From NCBI GenBank assembly GCA_010024525.1, contig RGGS01000041.1, forward strand, positions 1 to 8,461: a stretch of DNA of 8,461 nt, read 5' to 3'. Both the position numbers and the translations under genes were made by a program. The stretch comes from Verrucomicrobiota bacterium (GTDB taxonomy: Bacteria > Verrucomicrobiota > Verrucomicrobiia > Methylacidiphilales > Verrucolacustridaceae). Positions 1 through 5,160 of the stretch are shown in pieces; the first letter of the stretch is position 1; each line of letters starts with the position of its first letter. A model generated the notes under the pieces. That model was not told the origin of the DNA and did no database searches. It saw nothing but the letters and a program-made list of their open reading frames with translations.

Positions 1-1
1 C

Positions 2-40
2 TTATCTTCATCTTCACCTTACTCCCTTCCCCCTCCCGCC
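2..40 (-). repeat. Hexamer units plus polypyrimidine block at the window edge
   Basis: TTATCT TCATCT TCACCT (2-19) are three hexamer units. CTCCCTTCCCCCTCCCGCC (22-40) follows and is the partner of 1069-1087. No gene is visible in bases 1-77. Confidence 0.75.
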
Positions 41-45
41 TTCCA

Positions 46-73
46 CCATATCCCATATCCGATATCATATATC
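46..73 (-). repeat. Heptamer array after the HEPN gene, 4 units
   Basis: The plus strand reads CCATATC CCATATC CGATATC ATATATC. Unit size, copy number and the CGAT variant match the array embedded in the GT4 gene at 2923-2955 (CCATCTC units). Confidence 0.8.
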
Positions 74-77
74 CTTT

Positions 78-482
78 TTAACCCGTCTTTTTCCCAATTT
101 TCGAAAAAACGAATTCAACCACCTCTTGGGCAATCTTCTTCGCTTCCCGGATATCCTCTGCCGCTGGCTCCAGCGCATCTCCTGGATAGCGTGACTCCGT
201 CGCAAATGGCGTTAGTCGTGGCAAGCTCGCCTGCCATGAAAGAAAGCCCTTCTCCTTTTCCGCACACAAATTCAGCAACACGGCCAAATCATGGGTCTTG
301 AGAAAGGGGATCTCGTGAAAAGCAAGCCAGCCTTTGAGGACTTTCTCCGCTGCTTGCTGGCAATGAAAGAGGCCCGTTTCCCACTGGGGAGGATCGGCCT
401 GAAAAAGAATCTTGGCGGAATCGAGATCTCCCTGGGCCTTGGCCAGCCACTGGCCGGCCTGCCGTCGGGATTCAGGCACCAT
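78..482 (-). CDS. HEPN domain protein (PF05168-like), partner of MNT
   Basis: A 134-residue all-helical HEPN protein. Helix 2 has FHCQQAAEKVLKGWLAF (39-55), the usual (C/A)QQAxEKxLK signature, followed by P59 and THDLAVLL (63-70); the later SRYPGD (97-102) is the conserved RYP segment of the PF05168 branch. I do not see the R-x4-6-H ribonuclease motif of HepT toxins, so RNase activity should not be assumed. Many members of this branch are of unknown activity but travel with MNT genes. I chose ATG at 482, which overlaps the MNT gene by 11 bases. A start at 530 would add 16 residues with no family resemblance. It ends with TAA at 78-80, just before heptamer repeats. Confidence 0.82.
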   Translation of the reverse strand: MVPESRRQAGQWLAKAQGDLDSAKILFQADPPQWETGLFHCQQAAEKVLKGWLAFHEIPFLKTHDLAVLLNLCAEKEKGFLSWQASLPRLTPFATESRYPGDALEPAAEDIREAKKIAQEVVEFVFSKIGKKTG

Positions 483-795
483 GGAGTTGCAGGCCCTCGC
501 GGCGGACTGTGCTTGAAAGCGAGGTACCACAAGTGGATTCGCGATCCCACTCCTCCCGGGTCAGCACGACCACATCCTTGGGCATGGGCAGATTCCGCAA
601 AGCCGCATGGGCTTTTTGCTCCCGCTGATACCGGGGTTCCGGTGTGGGCGGCACTACCACCATGAAATCCAGATCACTGTCCGGCCCGCACTCTTCCCGA
701 ACCTGGGATCCAAACAGCCACACTTCCTCTGCCTGGAGCTTTTGCTGCAGGATTTGCACGGCGCTTTTTGCGACCGCTTCTACTTCCCGTCTCAT
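472..795 (-). CDS. MNT-type nucleotidyltransferase (minimal NTase), antitoxin-like
   Basis: A 107-residue minimal nucleotidyltransferase. The core motif is intact: GS at 29-30, ten residues, then D41-L-D43 in GPDSDLDFMV, which is the GSx10DxD metal and nucleotide site. PMPKDVVVLTREEW (70-83) is the usual following strand, and the C-terminal GTSLSSTVRREGLQL resembles the ending common in these proteins. In described MntA/HepT-type pairs the MNT partner transfers AMP units to the HEPN toxin and silences it. Here the gene overlaps the HEPN gene by 11 bases (ATG at 482 inside the end of this gene), strong evidence of co-translation. ATG at 795 was chosen as the only start before the first helix; ribosome-site signals are weak (GAGG 14 bases away). 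Confidence 0.85.
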   Translation of the reverse strand: MRREVEAVAKSAVQILQQKLQAEEVWLFGSQVREECGPDSDLDFMVVVPPTPEPRYQREQKAHAALRNLPMPKDVVVLTREEWDRESTCGTSLSSTVRREGLQLHGA

Positions 796-801
796 AATTT
801 G

Positions 802-829
802 AATTTACCGCCTCACCATCCCCCGTCAA
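802..829 (-). promoter_or_regulatory. Possible sigma-70-like promoter for the MNT/HEPN pair
   Basis: TTGACG (824-829) and TAAATT (802-807) on the minus strand are spaced by 16 bases. The -10 matches only 4 of 6 consensus bases. A start site 6-8 bases downstream would lie at or next to the ATG at 795, giving an almost leaderless transcript. Chance occurrence is possible. Confidence 0.25.
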
Positions 830-845
830 CCGGCCTCCCAGCCTC

Positions 846-892
846 TAGTCTTCAGCCTTTAGCCTCTCTCGCCTTCATCTTAATCTTTATCC
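846..892 (-). repeat. Composite repeat module B at the polymerase gene end
   Basis: The plus strand has TAGTCTTCAGCCT (846-858), a GCC-TTTAGCCTCT-like spacer, then TCATCT TAATCT TTATCC (875-892). The polymerase stop TAA (880-882) is formed by the hexamer, as in the GT4 gene. Confidence 0.8.
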
Positions 893-2553
893 GTGTTTGC
901 GTCCTTCCTCCCCTCCCCATACACAAACCTTGTCGGCCTCTGATGCCGCTCCGGTTTTTCCTCCAGCTGGTGGCTAACCCCCGTGTGCCTCTCACTGCCA
1001 GCCTCAGCTCTTTGTTCTCCGTCTTCAGCGCCACTTAAACCTAATCTTAATCCTTCATCTTGCGCACCCTCCCTTCCACCTCCCGCCATCTTTTCTGGAT
1101 TCGCGTATAGCGGATTAGGCCCCTTTCTCATAATGATAAAAGCCAAGGTTGTCAGTGCCAGAAATCCTTGCCAAGAAGAAGTCATAAACACCCCCATCGT
1201 GTTGTTGCTGGATATCACTGCCGACAACACCAGAATTCCCAGCAAAAAACGGAAGGAGAACAAGGGAACGCCTGTCGTACCCAAGGTCACAAGCCCCAAA
1301 AAAAGCCCCATGATGATAGCCAACCCCGCCACACCTCCATACCCATAGTTGGCATAAGCCTCGATGACCAAATCAAACGCAATGGAGGTAAACCACACAT
1401 TCTCCATCGTTAAGACTCCGTAATGGATCGCCATGATCATATTGCTGATGTGGGAAACCGCCTTGTCCTTGGTAATGATCCTTGGAACCAGCATGGAGGG
1501 TAGGTATCCATACGACACCCCATCTAGATAGGGCACTTCCGTTCCCGTCATTTTCTGCACCTGCAAAAGCAACGGGAGCAGAGCTGACCGCTCCTTGGCG
1601 CTCTGCACTTTCACCCCCTCACTGGTCTCCCCTTTGACCAATCCGGCAACACCCTTGGCAAGCCACTCGGCAAAAAAAGCCGGATAGTCCGCCAGTGTGA
1701 TCGTAACTCCCTCTCTGTAGTAAATCGAGCGCATCTCCGCTTTGCCGGAATGCAGAAGAATAATCATGCCAACTACGGTCATCAGACTCTTCCACGGCAT
1801 TTTGCCTGATCCCAAAAAGAATCCGGCTAAAGCCAAGCCGACAACAGGAAACGTGTTGGCCAAAACAATGGAAGCCGCTTGTCGTACGACCAGCCCGGTC
1901 GTTATCAGAATAACCATCCACATGCGTATTTTGCCAAGCTGCTGAGCTCCCATTTGGAAGAAGAGCACAAAGATGGCGAGCCGGCTGGAATTTTGTACAT
2001 AGCCACGGAACGCTTGATAGGCACCACCCCTGCTATCCCCCAGCACTGCACTCCCGATTTCAAAGATCAGGCCGGTGCTTAAAAGAAAAATCATCAGTTT
2101 GAATCCACGAGGGTCAATTTCCCTTACATAGGGTTCTGGTTTCAGATTCCGATTGGTGCACTGTTGCCAAATCAGGGTTGCCAAAAAAAGATATCCAACC
2201 ACCGTTAAAACTCCGTTTGTGATTTGTAGTTCCGTATACTGGGCAAATCGGGAATCTCCTCGGCAAAGCGGGATCGCATATGCGGGAAAGAAGCTGAGGC
2301 AATAGAGGGGAAAGATGGGCAAACCGTGAGATCGGCCTGAGACCCAAAACCAGCTGGGTAACATGATTGCCACCAGCAGTAAAAAAGAGTATCCGAGTCT
2401 TTCGATTGAAACGGTAGCATTGTTAAAGAAAATTAGATAACTAAGCAAACCTAGATTACCCAGCCAAAAGATCTGTTTGAGTTTACGTCGATCGGTCGGA
2501 ATGGGCGCTCCGCCCAATTGAAGGACTGAATCGGTCTTTGCAACTCGTCTCAT
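880..2553 (-). CDS. Wzy-like polysaccharide polymerase, multipass membrane protein with repeat-derived tail
   Basis: A 557-residue inner-membrane protein with about 11 hydrophobic segments between residues 28 and 475. A long non-membrane stretch of roughly 100 residues before the last helices contains VPYLDGVSYGYLPSMLVPRI, resembling the large loop of O-antigen/exopolysaccharide polymerases (Wzy type), where a PxLxGxxY...PR pattern is common. The likely role is joining lipid-linked repeat units on the periplasmic side, matching its place after several glycosyltransferases. Sequence conservation in this group is low, so an O-antigen ligase role is not excluded. The hydrophobic part ends with LAFIIMRKGPNPLY. 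From about residue 489 on, 69 hydrophilic residues rich in Gly, Glu and Arg are translated from DNA that matches intergenic repeats. The TAA stop lies inside a hexamer repeat. The ancestral protein probably ended near 1070-1110. Confidence 0.75.
   Translation of the reverse strand: MRRVAKTDSVLQLGGAPIPTDRRKLKQIFWLGNLGLLSYLIFFNNATVSIERLGYSFLLLVAIMLPSWFWVSGRSHGLPIFPLYCLSFFPAYAIPLCRGDSRFAQYTELQITNGVLTVVGYLFLATLIWQQCTNRNLKPEPYVREIDPRGFKLMIFLLSTGLIFEIGSAVLGDSRGGAYQAFRGYVQNSSRLAIFVLFFQMGAQQLGKIRMWMVILITTGLVVRQAASIVLANTFPVVGLALAGFFLGSGKMPWKSLMTVVGMIILLHSGKAEMRSIYYREGVTITLADYPAFFAEWLAKGVAGLVKGETSEGVKVQSAKERSALLPLLLQVQKMTGTEVPYLDGVSYGYLPSMLVPRIITKDKAVSHISNMIMAIHYGVLTMENVWFTSIAFDLVIEAYANYGYGGVAGLAIIMGLFLGLVTLGTTGVPLFSFRFLLGILVLSAVISSNNTMGVFMTSSWQGFLALTTLAFIIMRKGPNPLYANPEKMAGGGREGAQDEGLRLGLSGAEDGEQRAEAGSERHTGVSHQLEEKPERHQRPTRFVYGEGRKDANTDKD
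1021..1062 (-). repeat. Composite repeat module inside the polymerase tail
   Basis: On the coding strand AAGATGAAGGATTAAGATTAGG is split as hexamer units (plus strand TAATCT 1042-1047, TAATCC 1048-1053, TCATCT 1055-1060) and is followed by GCTGAAGAC (1021-1029). This is the same order as the modules at 2795-2824 and 846-892. Here the GATTAA is out of frame, so translation continues. Confidence 0.75.
1069..1087. repeat. 19-base polypyrimidine repeat, partner of 22-40
   Basis: CTCCCTTCCACCTCCCGCC at 1069-1087 matches CTCCCTTCCCCCTCCCGCC at 22-40 at 18 of 19 bases, in the same orientation. One copy is intergenic and the other is translated in the polymerase tail. Confidence 0.75.
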
Positions 2554-2558
2554 CTTGT

Positions 2559-2562
2559 TCCT
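2559..2562 (-). promoter_or_regulatory. Shine-Dalgarno AGGA supplied by a repeat unit
   Basis: On the coding strand GATTAGGAACAAG leads into ATG at 2551-2553, with AGGA five bases from the start. AGGA is part of the degenerate hexamer stretch, so the repeat appears to provide the ribosome-binding site and supports this start codon. Confidence 0.6.
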
Positions 2563-2574
2563 AATCTTTTATAC

Positions 2575-2598
2575 TAATCTTCATCTTAATCCTAATCT
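2575..2598 (-). repeat. Hexamer array before the polymerase gene, 4 units
   Basis: The plus strand reads TAATCT TCATCT TAATCC TAATCT, with a degenerate continuation (CCTAATC) down to about 2557. It ends in TAATCTCTCG, as the array at 7561-7588 does. Confidence 0.85.
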
Positions 2599-2601
2599 CT
2601 C

Positions 2602-2657
2602 GGTAGGGGCCGACGTCCATGGACTGCGTAGCCTTGGCAAAGCAGTCCCGGCGGCCC
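2602..2657. repeat. Larger imperfect hairpin, third REP-like element
   Basis: GGACTGC (2621-2627) pairs with GCAGTCC (2642-2648), and GGGCCG (2607-2612) pairs with CGGCCC (2652-2657), giving a two-stage hairpin with a small GCC/GGC stem in its loop. It begins GGTAGGGGC, like the ends of the two neighbouring hairpins, which suggests a related family. Confidence 0.6.
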
Positions 2658-2693
2658 GCATTTAATATTTTAGCATTCACCATCCAAACCTTT

Positions 2694-2778
2694 GGTGGGG
2701 CGGGCTCGATGAGCCCGCCTGAGCCGTAGCTCGAACCATGGGCACAGAGCAAGGCGGCCTCATCGAGGCCGCCCTACC
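2694..2778. repeat. REP-like pair of GC-rich hairpins in inverted orientation
   Basis: Two 26-base units, 2694-2719 and the reverse complement of 2753-2778, match at 23 of 26 positions. Each holds a perfect 9-bp stem with a 3-base loop (2699-2719 and 2753-2773). Two of the three differences are the two partners of one base pair (G-C versus C-G), so pairing is kept. The spacer is 33 bases. The arrangement resembles paired REP (BIME) or a miniature inverted-repeat element. Neither hairpin has a T-tract on the transcribed strand, so a simple Rho-independent terminator is unlikely, although protection of the transcript 3' end or transcription attenuation is possible. Confidence 0.75.
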
Positions 2779-2794
2779 TTTTGTCTGTAGCCTG

Positions 2795-2824
2795 TAGTCT
2801 TCAGCCTCTCCTCATCTTAATCTG
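2795..2824 (-). repeat. Composite repeat module A at the GT4 gene end
   Basis: On the coding strand GATTAAGATGAGG is followed closely by AGGCTGAAGACTA. The TAA inside the first part is the stop codon of the GT4 gene. The 13-mer TAGTCTTCAGCCT (plus strand, 2795-2807) is identical to 846-858. Confidence 0.8.
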
Positions 2825-4010
2825 GCCCAAGCAACCGTTTCACGGTTGCGACCGTATTCTCCGCATCAAACTTCTCCCTCATCACCCGCATCATCTCTTT
2901 TCGCCGCCTGTTCAATTCTGCCCCGTCTCCCATCTTCCATCTCCCATCTCCGATCAGCTCCGCCAACCTGTTCACATCCCCCATCTTGAAGACCCTCGCC
3001 TGATTCGTCGCGGAGCTGATGTCCTCCGCACATCCACACTTGTCACTCAGGATCACCGGCACTCCTGAAGCAAGCGCCTCATTGGCGGATAGTCCCCACG
3101 TCTCCCCCCAATCACTGGCCATCACCATTACATCAGCCACCGCATAAGCTTTGGGAATCTCTGTTTGGTTAAGGAATCCGGCAAAAGTCACTGGTAGACC
3201 AGCCAATTCCCGCTCCAGCTCCGCCCTTTTTGGACCATCCCCGGCCAGAAGAAGGTGAAATTTCCCCGGCTGCCTCACGCAAGCCAACCGAAACGCCTTG
3301 GCCAGATCCATCACTCTCTTCTTGGGGATGAACTTACCGGAATAGAGCACCACGGTGGCATCAGGCCGGATTCCCCATCCTGCCCGGATCTTTACCCGCT
3401 GCGGCCATAACCGCTCAGCTTCCATTGAAAATCGCTCGTTATCGACGAAGTATGGCGCGGAGTGCAGCTTCTCCTTCGGCACGCCTGCTTCGCGATACAG
3501 CCGTCGGTTCGCCTGCCCAATGCATAAAAACGCATCCACCTTGCCGAAAAACCAGCGCATCATCCCTTTTTTTATCAGGCTTTTGGGAAAACTCGGCTCC
3601 GGCGCCAGATCATTGCTCTCGCCTCGGCACCACACCTGCAGTCCCGCCTTTTTGGCCTGCCCCACTGCCTGCCAAAAGGCTGGAAATCTCCATCCCTCCA
3701 CCCACAAATGCGTCGCTCCTGTTTCGTGAAAGATTGGCATCAGTCCGTTCCTAATCCTCATCCTCATCCTCATCCTCATCGGGCGTTTGAGATCCCAATC
3801 TGGAATACTGAGAAACCTCGAACGGTATCCCTCGAGCATCGGCAGGTCCCAGACAAACGAGCGGTTGAACTCCGGATCCCTTGTTTCTTGCAAACCATGC
3901 GGGCAAAGGAACAGCACCTCCAACGGTACTCCCGCCTCCGTCATCTTTCTCCACAACGGCACCTGATACTGGATCGGGTGACTGGTCAGGATCAGCAGCT
4001 TTTTACACAT
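2817..4010 (-). CDS. Glycosyltransferase family 4 (GT-B) carrying two in-frame microsatellites
   Basis: A 397-residue GT4 transferase. It starts with MCKKLLILTSHPIQYQVPLW, the common N-terminus of this branch. The donor domain has VVLYSGKFIPKKRVMDLAKAF (220-240), LLLAGDGP and the catalytic E-x7-E (E303 and E311 in GETWGLSANEA), then SGVPVILSD. ATG at 4010 lies 7 bases after the upstream stop; an AGGAG further upstream is too distant to be a convincing ribosome site. Two short tandem repeats lie in the frame. A hexamer array encodes MRMRMRMRIR at 78-87, in the linker before the NGLMPIF segment. A heptamer array encodes GDGRWKMGDG at 354-363, where relatives usually have a short variable stretch before a C-terminal helix. 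Both sit outside the catalytic motifs, so activity may be kept. The TAA stop is itself part of another hexamer repeat. Confidence 0.88.
   Translation of the reverse strand: MCKKLLILTSHPIQYQVPLWRKMTEAGVPLEVLFLCPHGLQETRDPEFNRSFVWDLPMLEGYRSRFLSIPDWDLKRPMRMRMRMRIRNGLMPIFHETGATHLWVEGWRFPAFWQAVGQAKKAGLQVWCRGESNDLAPEPSFPKSLIKKGMMRWFFGKVDAFLCIGQANRRLYREAGVPKEKLHSAPYFVDNERFSMEAERLWPQRVKIRAGWGIRPDATVVLYSGKFIPKKRVMDLAKAFRLACVRQPGKFHLLLAGDGPKRAELERELAGLPVTFAGFLNQTEIPKAYAVADVMVMASDWGETWGLSANEALASGVPVILSDKCGCAEDISSATNQARVFKMGDVNRLAELIGDGRWKMGDGAELNRRRKEMMRVMREKFDAENTVATVKRLLGPD
2923..2950 (-). repeat. Heptamer microsatellite inside the GT4 coding region, 4 units
   Basis: The plus strand reads CCGTCTC CCATCTT CCATCTC CCATCTC, followed by CGATC. 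Period 7 does not keep the reading frame when one unit is added or lost. The pattern closely parallels the intergenic array at 46-73. Confidence 0.85.
3750..3781 (-). repeat. Hexamer microsatellite inside the GT4 coding region, 5 units
   Basis: The plus strand reads TAATCC, then TCATCC three times, then TCATCG (3752-3781). The coding strand reads ATGAGG units giving alternating Met-Arg. The consensus matches the intergenic hexamers, and the 10-mer GTTCCTAATC (3747-3756) recurs at 2557-2566 directly before the polymerase start. Confidence 0.9.
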
Positions 4011-4017
4011 TGTTTTT

Positions 4018-5160
4018 TTACCGACACTCCTGACAACCCAAACATCTTATTGCCTTAAGTGCTAGCGTAATGTGTGCTCTCTCCCTTGCATACCGCCCCA
4101 TTCTTACACGCCTTTCTTTTTCCGCGGATAAGTCAGCCATGGCCCGACCCAAAGCCTCTGGATCGTCGAACGGAACCATGATACCGCTCAGTCCATCCCG
4201 AACTACCCCTTCAGCTACCGGAGTTGCGATCACGGGCAAGCCACCGGCCATCGCCTCCAACACCACCATGGGCATACCCTCCGCGTAGCTGGGAAAAACA
4301 AAAACATCGTGACTCTCGAAAGCCTCGGCCATGGCTGATCGCGTCAGTTTTCCAGGAAATTGCACATTACCAGGTCGCACCGCGCAGGCGGGCCACCCGG
4401 CAAGATCGCCTGCGATGGTCAAATGACACCGGGGAGATTGGTGCTTGGTCCAGGCCTCCAAAAGAAGTGGCACTCCTTTTCTTCCCGTCACCGTCCCGGC
4501 AAACAGGAACCGACATCCCTCCCCACTACTGTCGCGCTTTCGGCTGACGGCTTCAGGCAGCGGGTTGGTCCCGTAGGGGTTCACAAATATCTTTTTCCGC
4601 GGAACCTCGAACTCAACCAGCGACCTGCCCACATATTCAGAGGGCACGCTGATCCTGTCGGCTAACTTTTGCTCCTCCCTTTCGGCACGGAGGAGTGGTG
4701 CCGATCTTTGCGTCGCTTCTCCGGCCCATTCAGGATAGTGCGAGGCCATTTTAAGCAGCGCCTGCTCCTTGGCTTTCGGGTCGAGTATGCTTTGCTCCAG
4801 AACAAACGGCTTTCCCGCATGCTGCGCCCGCCTTGCCAGGATGTGGGAGGCAGTGTCAAAACCGATCACCACATCAGCGTTCCGGATTTCTGTCTCCGGA
4901 ATAAGCTTTTGGAAAACCGTGTTCCGCCAATACCACGCCTTTTCCGGATGTAGCCCAGTTCGTTGCAGTATTTGAGCCGTGACCTCCGTCCAAAGCCGTG
5001 TGCGCAATCTTTTTCTAGGGATGTCCACCGATCGCCGGTTCATATTTTTTTCAGGCTCGGCCCAACCGGTCCAATAGCGATGGAGCAGGCCCAGACTTTC
5101 CAACTCTTCGGCCAGGCGCGGGGCATGCTGAGTGCCCGGATGAACTAAAAGGACTTTTAT
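4018..5160 (-). CDS. Glycosyltransferase family 4 (GT-B) with ATA in place of ATG
   Basis: A retaining GT4 transferase of about 380 residues. The nucleotide-binding domain is clear: FLFAGTVTGRKGVPLLLEAW (about 218-237) and the catalytic E-x7-E signature EGMPMVVLE (about 294-302), followed by AMAGGLPVIAT. The N-terminal strand IKVLLVHPGTQHAPRLAEEL is coding, but no ATG, GTG or TTG precedes it. The first codon is ATA at 5158-5160, immediately after an in-frame TAA. The first standard start is TTG at 5103, which would delete the first strand and loop of the fold. ATA overlaps the methyltransferase stop as ATAA, where ATGA is the classic stop/start overlap, so I infer a G-to-A change at 5158. Expression may be reduced, or start at ATA/ATT or TTG. 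The last ~17 residues (ITLALKAIRCLGCQECR) do not look like a usual GT4 helix. Confidence 0.75.
   Translation of the reverse strand: MKVLLVHPGTQHAPRLAEELESLGLLHRYWTGWAEPEKNMNRRSVDIPRKRLRTRLWTEVTAQILQRTGLHPEKAWYWRNTVFQKLIPETEIRNADVVIGFDTASHILARRAQHAGKPFVLEQSILDPKAKEQALLKMASHYPEWAGEATQRSAPLLRAEREEQKLADRISVPSEYVGRSLVEFEVPRKKIFVNPYGTNPLPEAVSRKRDSSGEGCRFLFAGTVTGRKGVPLLLEAWTKHQSPRCHLTIAGDLAGWPACAVRPGNVQFPGKLTRSAMAEAFESHDVFVFPSYAEGMPMVVLEAMAGGLPVIATPVAEGVVRDGLSGIMVPFDDPEALGRAMADLSAEKERRVRMGRYARERAHITLALKAIRCLGCQECR

Noticed and set aside
2568..2573. TATAAA before the polymerase gene as a -10 promoter box
   Set aside because: No -35 partner at a suitable distance, and the sequence is a variant of the surrounding hexamer repeat.
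2561..2752. 63-codon minus-strand ORF between the GT4 and polymerase genes
   Set aside because: It is the translation of the REP-like hairpins and hexamer repeats; no family resemblance independent of the repeats.
2694..2778. Rho-independent terminators after the GT4 gene
   Set aside because: Stems are strong but neither is followed by a T-tract on the transcribed strand, and the two form an inverted pair typical of REP-like elements.
3750..3781. CRISPR-like or designed repeat array
   Set aside because: Contiguous 6-base units without spacers are a microsatellite, not a CRISPR array.
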